From: Ahaetulla prasina
Lineage: Eukaryota; Chordata; Lepidosauria; Squamata; Colubridae
Length of the DNA stretch: 64,000 nucleotides
Direction: 5' to 3'
Assembly: GCF_028640845.1 (NCBI RefSeq)
Contig: NC_080543.1
Location: 11,435,959 to 11,499,958, forward strand
The notes under the pieces: model-generated
The model's database searches: none
The model's input: the letters and a program-made list of their open reading frames with translations, nothing else
What the model was told of the DNA's origin: nothing
Program-made: the position numbers and the translations under genes
Shown here: positions 22,997 to 34,756 of the stretch, one piece after another
Numbering within the stretch: position 1 is the first letter of the stretch
Layout of the letters: each line of letters opens with the position of its first letter

Positions 22997-23605
22997 TTTG
23001 ATTCATCTGCATCCTTTGCAAACATTTGCAAAGTTTCCTTGGAATAATTATCCTCAGATACTTCCAAAAAGTAAAACATGTATTTTAACAAAACAAAGGA
23101 AAAACAGAGCGTACAGGATCATTTATCAAAATGTCAGATGAAAACAGTATATTTTGGAATTACTAGTGATGTAATATATCTTGTTCAGCTTTGATTAGTG
23201 ATAGTATATGGGCAGATTGAGGCTGGAAAGCAAACTAACCTGACAAAGGAACGGGAGGGTAGGGAATCTGTCAGAAAACTATGGGGAAATCATCACATTA
23301 GTACACATAAAAGCAGCTTCATATTTCTCGTTAGAGAAGTTAAAAGGAGGAATTTTGAAATCACATTGTTCGACCTCTGCAAGACGAGGCTATATACTGT
23401 CCAGAGCTAATAAAAGATAATCTCCATGATTAATTGTGTGGTAATGCAGAGAGCTGTTGTTTCTCATTTGAAAGGAATGCCTTAAACATTTAATGAGCGC
23501 CAATATTTTATGGCCAAGTCTTGCTATAGTGCGGCATCTACCACCCCTCCTCCTTTTCTAGCCACTTTGATTAGGAACGACTGGACTTTTGCAAATGCCA
23601 AGGGT
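22997..23605. other. No gene seen; 23410-23530 may be conserved non-coding
   Basis: Unique. 23420-23520 is repeat-free with several TAAT-type words. Confidence 0.35.
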
Positions 23606-23609
23606 CTGC

Positions 23610-23795
23610 CAATGTAAAGCGTAGGTTGCATTAACAGAGGGATAGAATCAAAATCTTATCAGAGAGGTGCCAGTACCCCTCTCTGTAAAGCCTTAGTAAG
23701 GTCATACCTGGAATACAGCAGCCAGTGTTGGTCACCACATTACAAGAAAGATGTAGAAACTTTGGAAAGAGTGTAGAGGAAAGCAACAAAGATCT
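23610..23795 (+). mobile_element. CR1 LINE fragment
   Basis: Degenerate match to the CR1 RT C-terminal coding block at 25340-25520 ('taaacag/taacagagggatagaatc', 'ggtcatacctggaatacagc', 'ggaaagagtgtagaggaaag'). Truncated on both ends. Confidence 0.7.
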
Positions 23796-24140
23796 TGGCT
23801 TTCATTTTTATTTTTTTTTAATAATTCTTTCGATCCTGAGGGCTTGCAAAGTGCAATCCCTAAATGTGAAAAGTTGTAATTGTTCTGAGGCTTCATAAAT
23901 CCTGGGAGTTAATTTTATCCCATGGTGACAGCTAACGTCAGCTGTCCATTATAAAGTTTCCTGTCATGGGAAACGTGAGAGGTATTTTAAGTTTGTGCTA
24001 ACTCTGCATTTTGGGATTTCCCTCGCTCTTCCTATACATTCTCAGGAAGCTGTTATTTAAAACAAAAAGTCTGTGGACTTCATGGCTTGATACAAGAATC
24101 TGGTTTATTTATAAGCTTACATAAAATACGTTTGGTGTTA
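23796..24140. other. No gene seen
   Basis: Unique sequence. Confidence 0.4.
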
Positions 24141-24632
24141 CAGATAATCCTCAACCTACAACTACAGTTGAGCCCAAAGCTTACGTTGCTAAGTGAGAAA
24201 TTTGTTAAGTGAGTTTTACCTCATTTTATGACTTTTCTTGCCATGTTTGTCAAGTAAATCACTTCGGTTGTTAAATTAGTGACACGGTGGTTCAGTGAAT
24301 CTGGCTTCCCCATTGACTTTGCAGGGGTCTCCAACCTTGGTAACTTTAAGACTTGTGGACTTCAACTCCCAGAATCCCTCAGCCGGAATTCTGGGAGTTG
24401 AAGTCCACAAGTCTTAAAGTTACCAAGGTTGGAGACCCCTGTGCTAGAAGGTTGCAAAAGTTGATCACACGACCCCAAGACACTGCAACCGTCATAAATG
24501 TGAGTCAGTTGTAAACCACGCGATCGTGGGGATGCTGCAGTGGTCGTAAGGTTGAAAAACGGTCATAAGTCACAGTGCCGTTGTAACTTTGAATGGTCGC
24601 TAAGTGAACTGTTGTTAGTCAAGGACTACCTG
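24141..24632. mobile_element. CAGGTAGTCC MITE, full length, with a nested palindromic MITE
   Basis: Left CAGATAATCCTCAACC, right GTCAAGGACTACCTG, flanked by TA on both sides. It contains 'cataaatgtgagtcagttgt' and 'aacggtcataagtcac'. Interrupted at 24322-24441. Confidence 0.75.
24322..24441. mobile_element. Palindromic hAT-like MITE
   Basis: Near-perfect self-complementary element with CAGGGGTCTCCAACCTTGGT at one end and its complement at the other. A clean 8-bp duplication is not visible. Confidence 0.8.
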
Positions 24633-24768
24633 TATTTATTTAGGAGTGAAACCTCCCCCCCCCTCCTTATGTCCAGTGATGTAAGATCTATAGATTTGCC
24701 AGTACTTGGAAATGGCAGCAGTTCTTTCTTACATACAGATTTATTTGTTTAGCGTTTGGCAGGGGGTC

Positions 24769-25065
24769 AAACTCAAGACCTGGGGGCTCGCCCCGGTCCC
24801 CGAGGGGCTTAGATCTGTCCCTGGAAACAGTGAAGGACTGCCCTGCACTGCCACTGCCAGCGAAAATGGAGTCCGGGTGGGCCATGAGCAGCCTCCCTGA
24901 GCTCTGTTTTTGCTGGCAGAGGACTACAAGAGGCTGTTGTGGCCAAAAATGGAGGCCGGGCAGCCTTCTCACGGCCTCCCTGAGCTCCATTTTTGCTGGC
25001 AGAAGCCTGCAGGAGGCCGTCGCAGCCAAAAACGGAGCCTCGATGAGTGACATCGATCTGGCCAC
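24769..25065 (+). mobile_element. hAT-like element, 'gtcaaactcaag' family, right end missing
   Basis: Starts CAGGGGGTCAAACTCAAG. The interior has three 'agctc(t/c)(g/a)tttttgctggcag' blocks; the right side stops near 'gatctggccac', short of the terminus seen at 63365. Confidence 0.65.
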
Positions 25066-25319
25066 CTCCCTCTGGCCATTCAGTCCCCTAATCAGTCCCC
25101 TAATTATCTCATATTCTGGGATTATAATGTTTGAATGTACTGTGTAGTGCACAACAATTGAAGCTTTGGAGAAACTGAATGGTCTTCAGTAGAGGTTTTC
25201 TTTTCTTTTTTTCCCCACATGCCAAAAAAGGACCAAAAAAAATCAAAGTCTGTTAAATGAATATGAATCTCACCAGGAGTTGTTGGACTTTTAAAAGCAG
25301 TCCAACCCCCCCAAAAAAA

Positions 25320-25930
25320 GTTGTGATTGGCTGCCAAAAAAGCCAACACAGTTCTAGGCTGCGTAAACAGAGGGATAGAATCAAGATCACGTGAAGTGTT
25401 CATACCACTTTATAACGCCTTGGTAAGGCCACACTTGGAATATTGCATTCAGTTTTGGTCGCCACGATGTAAAAAAGATGCTGAGACTCTAGAAAGAGTG
25501 CAGAGAAGAGCAACAAAGATGATTAGGTGACTGGAGGCAAAAACATATGAAGAACGGTTGCAGGAAGTCGGTATGTCTAGTTTAATGAAAAGAAGGACTA
25601 GGGGAGACATGATAGCAATGTTCCAATATCTCAGGGGCTGCCATGAAGAAGAGGGAGTCAAGCTATTCTCCAGAGCGCCTGAGGGTAGGAAAAGAAGCAA
25701 TGGGTGGAAACTAATCAAGGAGAGAAGCAACTTAAAACTAAGGAGAAATTTCCTGACAGTTAGAACAATTAATCAGTGGAACAACTTGCCTGCAGAAGTT
25801 GTAAATGCTCCAACACTGGAAGTTTTTAAGACGATGTTGGATGACCATTTGTCTGTAGTGGTTTAGGGTTTCCTGCCTAAGCAGGGGGTTGGACTAGAAG
25901 ACCTCCAAGGTCCCTTCCAACTCTGTTATT
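25320..25930 (+). mobile_element. CR1 LINE 3' part with long RT C-terminal remnant
   Basis: Two adjacent frames in one register, split by a stop at 25528-25530, read [20 protein letters not shown], then [12 protein letters not shown], then LTVRTINQWNNLPAEVV. This is the classic CR1 ORF2 C-terminus. It is followed by the CR1 3' UTR with 'gggttggactagaagacctc'. 5'-truncated and inactive. Confidence 0.9.
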
Positions 25931-26065
25931 ATTATAGTATAGTATAGTATAGTATAGTATAGTATAGTATAGTATAGTATAGTATAGTATAGTATAGTAT
26001 AGTATAGTATAGTATAGTATAGTATTGTATTGTATTGTATTGTATTGTATTGTATTGTACTGTAT
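25931..26065. repeat. (TATAG)n grading into (TATTG)n microsatellite at CR1 3' end
   Basis: About 19 units of TATAG followed by seven of TATTG, joined directly to the CR1 3' terminus. Confidence 0.95.
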
Positions 26066-27000
26066 TACTAGCAGTGAAGGCTTCAGAACCGTAGCTTGGT
26101 TTTCTGAAAACAAGTATGTTTGTGTAAGTTCCTGCAATTATATTAAGTCAGAAGAAGGGCAAGCTCAATCAAGTTACTCCCGGATGTTGTTGTTCCAGGC
26201 TCTAATTCTGGGGTCTAGTTACCATCCAAACAACTCCACCACTGTTCTTGTGGTTTGTGATGTCATTGGGGCCCTTTGATGGAAATGTATGCTTCACTTG
26301 TTGTTATCCCGCAGTAGTTTAGGAGATTTTATTACATCATTTATTACCGTAACGAAAGGAAGAAAATGTAGCTTAATTTCTTAAAAGTAATGTTCTGATT
26401 TTCGTCTGCTCCCTCTCTTCCTAATATTAATTTAGCGTTAATCGCCTGGCAAACTAGAATTAGTTATTGACTGCTCCGCTGATAATTGCTTTTCCTTCCC
26501 TCCACGTCTCTCCGCTCGCTGAATTCAGAATTACGGGAAATGTTTTATTGCAGAAATTTAATTGTTCCAATTCATTCCTGCTTCTCATTCCCTACTGCCA
26601 GGGCATAAATGTGAGTTATGGTGCTGCATTAAAGAAAACACTTTGGGGTGTTTTTATAATTTTTCCTGTTACTTGGAAGGATGGGCGAGTTCTTAAGGAA
26701 GCAGGTGGCACGCTGAAAATTTAGCCTGCTGTCCCTAGTTGATTTTTCATGCCGTATACAGTATTTCCTGCTAATAACTTAGCGTACGATCTCTTTCATA
26801 TGTCGTGCTATATTTTCCTTTCTTAATCATTTTTGAAATGATAGCCCTTATTAATCTCAAAGAAAGTGATATTCAGGTATGATCACAAACCTAAGACTAA
26901 TTCCTGTGTTCGTTTGTCACTCATGACAATATAATTGATGGAGTGTTTGCAGATGTACAGATAAGAGCAATTCTCTAGGTTTTTTAGGTTTTGTCCTTCA
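26066..27000. other. No gene seen; 26370-26760 candidate conserved non-coding
   Basis: Repeat-free, with TTAAT/TAATT words. An acceptor-like 'cattccctactgccag' at 26584-26599 precedes an open stretch, but the donor context is weak. Confidence 0.35.
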
Positions 27001-27028
27001 TGTGTGTGTGTGTATGTGTGTGTGTGGA
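27001..27028. repeat. (TG)n short microsatellite
   Basis: Imperfect TG run in an otherwise unique area. Confidence 0.85.
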
Positions 27029-27535
27029 GGGGGCTTGGTGACTTCCTTGACAAATTGACACATTTTTAAATTTAATTTGACCCTTAAAAGTTTGTGACCA
27101 GGTAAAGAGATCCCTGAAAGACATATTGATATAAATTTACATCTTCTTGCCATACACAATATTCACTAACCTGTTGGCAGTAATTTTTCATATATAATTT
27201 TTAAAATTTTTTTATTTTAAATACAAGTAATGCAAACAAACGAACATATACATCTAAATAAAAAAAACACATCATAAAACTTTTTAAGTTAAAAAAGTTA
27301 AAATGTTTTTTTTAAACATTGCAGCTATCTATATACTGTCAGCATTCTGTGGTTGGAGGTTAAGCAGCTTCCTAGGTATGACTGTGGATTGATTTGTGTA
27401 ACACTTCATAGCATATTGTTAGAATCAGATGATCTGGTTATTATTTTAGATCTTGATTCTCTAGCATTTGGTAAGAAATTATCTGAACTAGATCCACTCC
27501 TTGATCTAAGCACCAGTGCCCCCACTTTCTCTTCT
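27029..27535. other. No gene seen; AT-rich
   Basis: Unique, with T and A homopolymers. Confidence 0.4.
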
Positions 27536-27537
27536 GC

Positions 27538-27692
<155 letters not shown>

Positions 27693-27765
27693 ATATGGAC
27701 ATTTAGTGGATTGGGCAGGTAATAAATGTACATAAAGTACATTTCAAGTAAAGTAAAACAAAAAG

Positions 27766-27784
27766 ATGGAGGGAGGGAGGGAGG

Positions 27785-27818
<34 letters not shown>

Positions 27819-27820
27819 TA
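27766..27820. repeat. (GGGA)n/(GA)n microsatellite
   Basis: Short purine run. Confidence 0.9.
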
Positions 27821-29420
27821 TCTCCATTCATGAACATGGTTCAGTATGGTGGCTGTTTGCATCACCCATCACAACAATTAGACATGTTTTATTCTGCATG
27901 TCCAGCTACTGAAAGGTAGAAGAGTTTTGTTGTGGCTACTCGAAAGTTGCAAAGGAACATTAGCGTAACTGAGGCTCTCTCTCTCTAAAAGTCAAGCCAC
28001 CTAATGCTAGTGGGGGAAAAAGAAATCTACAGTAAAATAGATTGTTTTGGCATGTAAAAGACTCATGAATTACATACATCTATACATATATGAATTCTGT
28101 TTGGGAGTTAATGCATGTGGCTTTGGTTATGAGTTCAAGGCTGTTGAATGCACAGCAGTTACTAAACAGAGTTTCTCTCTCTATATATATAGATCAAAAA
28201 ATGTATACAGTGCTTGATGTTAGTCTATAAAATGGTATATTTTACTTCCTGGTAGGACCACAATGAAAAATATTTACCAAGCGTGCTCTATTTCCAGAGT
28301 GCTTAGAGTTTGGACCTGTTGATCTGTGTGCCCTTAAGGTGTGACTTGCACCTGAGTGCCGCCAAAACAACAGGGAAGCTTTTTTTCGTCATTCTGTGGT
28401 TATTTATTCTTTCTGTTTGTCTTTATCTGGATCAAGAGAAGTATACATATCGGCTTTAAGAATTGTCAAGTAGAATTGTATTCATAAAAAATCGATTTAG
28501 TACCTGAACCTGTACGTTTATGTAAGGGTAGCGAACCATAAAATCTAGGGATTTAATCAGATGTTTGCTTCTCCCGCCCTTCTCTAATGACAGGTGTTCT
28601 CCATTTTGGCTCAGTTGTGTTCTCTAATTGCCAGTTCTAATAATTTCACTCTGATCAGGCAACGTTGCTTTAACAAGAATCTACATAATCTCTTGTTTAA
28701 TATCATGTATTAGTCATCCTTTTGATCTTATCTTGCTGCCGTTCACTTGGGGCTTGTTGGCAGATACGTTCAAGAGTATCTTAACAGCTGTGGTGGTGTA
28801 GGTGTAGTGGGCTTGGCTGGGAGCCCAATCTATGCTTGACAAATCGTTTTATTCCTTTCCCATAAAACATGCGGATTCAGGAGGCCGAGCAATCGGGGAT
28901 TCCTATTAAATTACTTTGGGCCTGAAAAGCGATGACAAATATTTACCAGAGTGCATTACATTTCAGAAAGCTTAGGAGCCACACTTGAGATATTCCTTTA
29001 TCAACACCCATCTAGTATTCAGGTGTCAATCCTTGGGAGTGAAAAATAGTTCATACTGTACACAGTACCTAAGCTTAATTAAGCTACTGAGCTATAATAA
29101 CAATTTCTGTGATCTCAGGAGTAATCAAACTTAGTAGTCAGTTTATAGAGCTAACAAAAATCCACCCTTTTCTGGTATTCGTGCAATATAATTTCTCTAT
29201 ATCCCCCCCCCCCCAAATCCCACATTGTGCTATTTTGCCCCATCTATAAGGGGACAGTATGCCCCATCTATAAGGGGAAAGCATGGCACTTGGTCAGTAT
29301 CCATGAACTTTATGGGGAATGGGTTTCCTTTTGATGATTAAGACCTGCTGCTTCATTTCTGGCAAAGGTGTTGCCAAAAGATAATCTGCAAAACTTTGAA
29401 CTGGGCTGAGAAGCTGCCTA
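27821..29420. other. No gene seen; long unique stretch
   Basis: Repeat-free apart from a C-run (29204-29214) and a small 'ccccatctataaggggaaag'-type tandem (29238-29283). 28550-28900 has the look of conserved non-coding DNA. Confidence 0.4.
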
Positions 29421-29424
29421 GCAA

Positions 29425-30410
29425 TTGTGGAGGGATTTCAAAGTAAGTTTCATTGTAAGTCTGATGGGATTGTCCTCTCAGAAATTTGGCTGCTCATTTT
29501 GGACAAGTTGGAGACTTCGGACGTGGGAACCCCATGTAGAGAATGTCACAGTAGTCCAACAAATCATGGTCTACTGTTACCAAGACACCATGGCCCAAGG
29601 ATTGTTGCAACTCTGTTGGACTGCTCTAGTGAGCTCTACCTCATTGGAGTTGACCTGGAGACTACAGCAGATACAAAATGCAGCAGGTGGGCTTCGACAG
29701 TACTTAGAGCCATGATGGCGAACCTTTGACGTTCCCACATGCTGGCCTGTGTGCTGGAAGTGGCATGCGAAACCATCCTGTGAGCTATGTGCGGCCTCGC
29801 TGGCCTTCGTGTGTGCGGGAGCGGCAGTACCTGGAAGAGTGGTGGTCCATCGCACATGCACGAGCTGGCACCCAAACACCCGGATACCGCCCTGGAAGCA
29901 CACCCGACGAACAGCTGGCCCTCCCGCATGCATACAACGTCACGTCGGCATTTGCCGGCCTGTGCATTTGTGCCAGAACGCCACTCTTCTGGGTTGCGCT
30001 GCCCCCGCGTGCGCGATGCCCAGCTGATTGGTGCGTGTGTGATCACAGGAATGCGGAAGGGGAGCCAGTGAGGCCGCACATTCTACACGGGATGGTTTCA
30101 CGTGCCGCTTCCAGCATGTGTGCCATAGGTTCGCCGACACTGACTTAGAGTGTAGCACTGGAATATAGCAAGTAACTGAACCGGATCTGGTGGTCCCATC
30201 ACCAAAAGAGGACCTGTTGCAAAATCTCTTTCCTCGGGAGGTTCTTGAGATAAAGAATAGATGGAATGCCTTCTCAGTGGTGGCCCCTGCTTTGTGGGAT
30301 ACCATCATTTTAGAGATACTCATGATCCCAGTTTTGCTGGAGTTTCATAGCAGATGAAATCAGTCTTACGCCAGCATTTCATTTGGCCCTTATTTTTATT
30401 TTTTTTTGGG
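29425..30410 (+). mobile_element. L2-like LINE RT C-terminus, interrupted by a hAT element
   Basis: Before the insertion a frame includes LTWRLQQIQNAAGGLRQYLE (the 'QLVQNAAARL' block of L2-like RT). After it, NAFSVVAPALWDTI matches the 'FSVAAPxLWNxLP' block. The two parts lie in the right order with the hAT and its TSD between them. Inactive. Confidence 0.7.
29710..30142. mobile_element. Non-autonomous hAT-like element, 433 bp, perfect TSD
   Basis: Termini 'ccatgatggcgaacctttga' and 'ataggttcgccgacactg'. Target duplication acttagag at 29702-29709 and 30143-30150. The interior is CpG-rich. Overlapping Ala/Arg/Cys-rich frames are not genes. Same length as the 32387 copy. Confidence 0.85.
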
Positions 30411-30579
30411 TGCCTATGATGCCCGTTGCTGATTTTTTTACAAGTTTGCGTAGTGTTTTCATTTTATATTTTTTTTGAATTTTGTGTGGTTTGCTCTTAA
30501 CAGTTCTCCCCTCAAAGTATGCTTGTAGTGGAGTGGGCTATAAACATCACAGAATAAGTATTGGTACACAACTTGCTCC

Positions 30580-31410
30580 TGTTGTGGTCTGCCAGCAGCC
30601 TGCGGAGCTGGCAACGGAGTCAGACAGCGATGAGGCTGAGGTGGGGCCAGGGCCATCGGGGAGTGAGGTGTGGACTCCAGAGCCTCCAGAGACTGATAGT
30701 AGTGAGGCAGAGGAACAGGAGGAGCCTGTTCCTAATGCACGCATGAGGGGTCCTTGAGTGGCTCAGACTGCTAAGACAGTCTGTTATTAACACAGCTGCT
30801 TGCAATTACTGCAGGTTCTAGTCCCACCAGGCCCAAGGTTGACTCAGCCTTCCATCCTTTATAAGGTAGGTAAAATGAGGACCCAGATTGTTGGGGGCAA
30901 TAAAAGTTGACTTTGTATATAATATACAAATGGATGAAGACTATTGCTTGACATAGTGTAAGCCGCCCTGAGTCTTCAGAGAAGGGCGGGATATAAATGC
31001 AAAAAAAAAAAAAAAAGAAGAGCTGCCAGAAGGCAAGAGCAGTTCAAGCAAAAAGGACAACTCGGGAGTAGGGCTAAGAGAAGATTGGCCCCTCCCATAA
31101 GGCTTAAAACAAACCAGCAACGGCGTTTGGGCTTTGCTGGAAAACAACATTGGTAGTTTCATCTTTTTCTTCGTCTACGTCTTGCATTTATTTTTGTGAC
31201 TTCTGAACATTTGCCAAGAAAGGCCTTTGGCAGTTTGCCTAATCGGACCAAGGTTTGCGATAGGACTGAGGAATTTGTGTTGAGAGGAATTTGTTTTAAT
31301 TTAGTTGAACTACGCTGGGAATGAAGTAATTCTCAGTTGTTTGAATAAAGTTTGTTTGTTTTTTTCACGGACGGAGTTTTCTACTTCCTACTTGGGCCTG
31401 GGTCACAACA
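30580..31410 (+). mobile_element. Solo LTR, family B (copy 2), with nested SINE
   Basis: TGTTGTGGTCTGCC to GGGTCACAACA, target duplication gctcc/gttcc (4 of 5). SINE family B is inserted at about 30748-31016. The acidic frame (ESDSDEAEVGPGPSGSEV, TPEPPETDSSEAEEQEEPVP) is intact up to the SINE. An AATAAA signal is at about 31344. Confidence 0.8.
30748..31016 (+). mobile_element. tRNA-derived SINE family B
   Basis: Head 'tccttgagtggctcagactg' and box B-like 'ggttctagtcccacc'. The body has 'aaggttgactcagccttcca' and the 3' end 'agccgccctgagtc', 'gggcgggatataaatgc', then an A-run. Confidence 0.85.
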
Positions 31411-31651
31411 GTTCCACATGGCCTCTGAATAATTTACAGGAATACATATAAAATCCATTAAGCCATTAAAACCTATTTCCCCAAATCCATCACCGTCCCA
31501 CACAGCTTCCCAATTAATCCAGACAAAACTAACAAATAAACCATGTTAAATTTCCGTAGCATTTTCTGATTACGGGAACAATTGGTATGGATTGATTGGA
31601 TATGTTAGAAGAGAAAACCATTTGCTCACAATGACCATGGTGTGTCTAAAC

Positions 31652-31767
31652 CAGGGGTCTCCAACTTTGGCAACTTTAAACCTGGAGGACTTCAATTCCT
31701 AGCTGGCTGGGGAATTCTGGGAGTTGAAGTCCTCCAGGCTTAAAGTTGCCAAGGTTGGAGACCCCTG
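31652..31767. mobile_element. Palindromic hAT-like MITE
   Basis: CAGGGGTCTCCAACTTTGGC with its complement. Target duplication gtctaaac (31644-31651) and gtctaagc (31768-31775), 7 of 8. Confidence 0.85.
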
Positions 31768-31775
31768 GTCTAAGC

Positions 31776-32378
31776 ACTGGGCTAACTCCAGCAGAATGAT
31801 GTTTCACTGTTAATCTAGCCATTGTCTATCCACTGCAGGATGAAGGCCTCTTCCTCATTTTTCCAACTAATACGGTCTTGAGCTTTCCTTTGCCAGTTGG
31901 GACCACAATACTTGCTGGTGTCGTCTTTCCATCTTGTTTTTAGGCCTCTTGCATGGACACTTTTTAATCAAGTGGAATCCATTTGATGGCTGCCTTGGTC
32001 CACCTGTGATCAGTTCTTCTCGCTATGTCACCAGCCCCATTCCCTTGACGGCATCGTATATTTTTCTTTGTTCTCTAATGAGGACATTGAATGGTAACAA
32101 ATATAATATTTGTTCTTGCACGTAGGTCAGAAAAAAAAACCCCGTAATTAAGGAATTGGTGAGACCTCGCTGACGACAGTACATGTGAGAAATATCTGGA
32201 CTGCTTCCTGAATATGAGTGAACTTGAGTGATGCAGCAGTTAAAAAATCATATAAAAATCATTGTTTTCTGATAATGTGAGGAAATGGATATCTAAAATA
32301 TTGTCATAGCCAAGAAGAGGCAGACCTGTTCTTTAACAGCAGGATAAGGGTCAGTTGGTTGGCATTAAAAGAAAGAAG
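31776..32378. other. No gene seen
   Basis: Unique sequence; a 63-codon frame at 31934-32125 has no support. Confidence 0.4.
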
Positions 32379-32386
32379 ATTTAGGT

Positions 32387-32819
32387 CCGTGATGGCGAAA
32401 CCATGGCACACGTGCACAAAGTGGAGCCATGCGGAGCCATGTCGCCTGGCACGCGCGGCATTGCCCGTTCCTCTTCCGGATTTCTGGCGCACATTCGCAT
32501 GTGCCAATCAGCTGGCCTTTGTGCGTGCAGCAGTGCTGGAAACTGGAAGAGCTGATCTTCCATTTTCCAGCGTGAACATGCGCGCTGGCCAGCTGATTGG
32601 CGTGTGCGCATGTGCGGCAGTAACCAAAATACTTGCTGGCCAGCACGCATATGTGCGCCGAAAACCAAAAGTAACTTATCCGGTGCACGCATGCGCCTTG
32701 GGCAACTCCTCTTCTGGGTTGCGACCCTTATGAGTGCGCGTGCAAAGTGCTTCCTTTTCAATACTTGGTGCCGCCTGTGTGCACGTCCCCTTTTCGGCCG
32801 AAAAAGTTCGCCATCACTA
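32387..32819. mobile_element. Non-autonomous hAT-like element, 433 bp
   Basis: Termini 'ccgtgatggcgaaaccatgg' and 'aagttcgccatcacta'. Target duplication atttaggt (32379-32386) and atttaggc (32820-32827), 7 of 8. Rich in 'gtgcgcatgtgc'-type CpG words. Confidence 0.85.
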
Positions 32820-32827
32820 ATTTAGGC

Positions 32828-33690
32828 TAACTGTTAAGGTAAAATTTTCTGAAGTCAGAACTGCTAAGCAGTAGAACAGTGGTGGATTTTCACATAGGAA
32901 GCTTTCAAATTGTGACTGGATAGCTTCCAATTCCTACTTCGCATTTCTCATTTCGTCCGGGTTTCACGACAAAATTCACTTAACGAGTATTTTTGTCCTC
33001 CAGCTTCTTGCCGTTTTTTTTAAAAAAAGAAATTAAGCAATTTTAGCAATGTTCAGCTGAAGGTCAAGCTAGCCTTTCATGCAAAGGTCAAGAGGCGGCA
33101 GTGAATTGTCTCTTGAGTATCTCCTTTCCCTCAGCATGCTACGGGAACAGTATGAGAAATTCTGGACAGCAGCCTGCCCGTTGATCTTAAGAAGTCCAAA
33201 GAAGCTTCACAAATCTTACAGGGCAAGTGCTTGCTAACTACTGGCAACAGACACACAAAACATTTGATAGAATTCTGCAGCACTGGAAGAGCTTCCCGAT
33301 AGTTGAGAAGATGCTAAAGGGAAAAAGTACTCGAGAATTTTGACTTGCGTGCAAATATGTTTCACAAGGGTATTTCTTTTCAGCTCTTTGAAAGTGAAGC
33401 TGAATGAATTTTGAAACCAAGTCCTGAATGCAAAGTACCTTCCTATCCTTTTAATACTATCCAGAGAACAGCAGCAAAAACATCAACAAATTAGGAATCA
33501 AGTTTACTATTTCCTTATCCAAATTTCAAGGCTGCTCGACTCCTTGAAGACCCGGGGAAATGAGATTTTTAAAAAGAGATCCTGGCCAACTGGTAGAAAA
33601 CAGTTAAACCAGACATAATTAAATGTGGCTTCACAGCCACCATGTCTCAAAGCTGGGAAAACAATCAAGTTTTTACCCAAAGGTGCATAT
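32828..33690. other. No gene seen
   Basis: Unique sequence; no splice-bounded frame. Confidence 0.4.
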
Positions 33691-33692
33691 TC

Positions 33693-34150
33693 AGAAGGCA
33701 ACTGGACTTTGAGACTCTGGAAAGAGTGCAGAGAAGAGCAACAAAGATGATTAGGGGACTGGAAGATAAAACATACGAAAAACAGTTGCAGGAACTGGGC
33801 ATGTCTAGTTTAATGAAAAGAAGGACTAGGGGAGACGTGATAACAGTGTTCCAATATCTCAGGGGCTGCCACAAAGAAGGAGGAGTCAAGCTATTCTCCA
33901 AAACACCTGAGGGCAGGACGAGAAGCAATGGGTGGAAACTAATCAAGGAGAGAAGCAACTTAGAACTAAGGAGAAATTTCCTGACGGTTAGAACAATTAA
34001 CCAGTGGAACAACTTGCCTCCATAAGTTGTAAATGCTCCATGTAAATGGAAGTTTTTAAGAAGATGTTGGATAACCATTTGTCTGAAGTGGTGTAGGGTT
34101 TCCTGCCTAAGCAGGGGGTTGGACTAGAAGACCTCCAAGGTCCCTTCCAA
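33693..34150 (+). mobile_element. CR1 LINE 3' part with RT C-terminus
   Basis: Frame 33642-34025 includes [20 protein letters not shown] and LRRNFLTVRTINQWNNLPP, then the 3' UTR 'gcagggggttggactagaag'. 5'-truncated. Confidence 0.9.
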
Positions 34151-34335
34151 CTCTGTTGTTCTGTTCTATTCTATTCTGTGTGGGCTGTGCTGTGCTGTGC
34201 TATTCTGTTCTGTGCTATTCTGTTCTGTTCTGCTCTGCTCTGCTCTGTTCTGTTCTGTTCTATTCCTATCCTACCCATCCCATCCCATCCTATCCTACAT
34301 TGCATTGCATTGCATTGCATTGCATTGCATTGCAT
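34151..34335. repeat. Heterogeneous pentamer array at CR1 3' end
   Basis: Successive blocks of TTCTG, TGCTG, CTCTG, CATCC/TATCC and CATTG (units of five) follow the CR1 terminus. Confidence 0.9.
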
Positions 34336-34755
34336 TCTTTGTTTTTCCTTGAAGACATTTTGCTTCTCTTCCAAGAAGTTTCTCCAGTTGCCTTTGAACT
34401 TAAGAAGCTTCTTGGAGGATAAGCGAAACATTTCCCAGGAAAATCAAAGTCCAGTTGCCTTTTGAAAGAGCACTTTTGGGGCAACCATGACCCAGATGAC
34501 TGAAAATCTCTTAACAATGGTGTAACAAAGGTTTTTAGTGCGTTTCCTGAATGTCACGGAGTTGGGAACTACATGAATCTCTCGTGGGGGGTAATATTGT
34601 TCCATAGGACAGGCACTGCAACAGAGTAAGCATGTTTCCTGTCTCATATAATGACATTGTTTAATCAATGGAACTGGAGTGCATCCATTTTGCTAGATCA
34701 TACTAGCCAGGCATTAAACAAAGCATCCCAATAATTGGGCTAATTAATATTAATT
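34336..34755. other. No gene seen
   Basis: Unique. Contains a 'tcttccaagaagtttctcca' / 'acttaagaagcttcttggag' imperfect dyad around 34367-34420. Confidence 0.4.
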
Positions 34756-34756
34756 A

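Noticed and set aside
29577..30323. Overlapping 92-147-codon Ala/Arg/Pro-rich frames on both strands
   Set aside because: All cross the borders of a non-coding hAT-like element; frames appear because the element is GC-rich and poor in stops.
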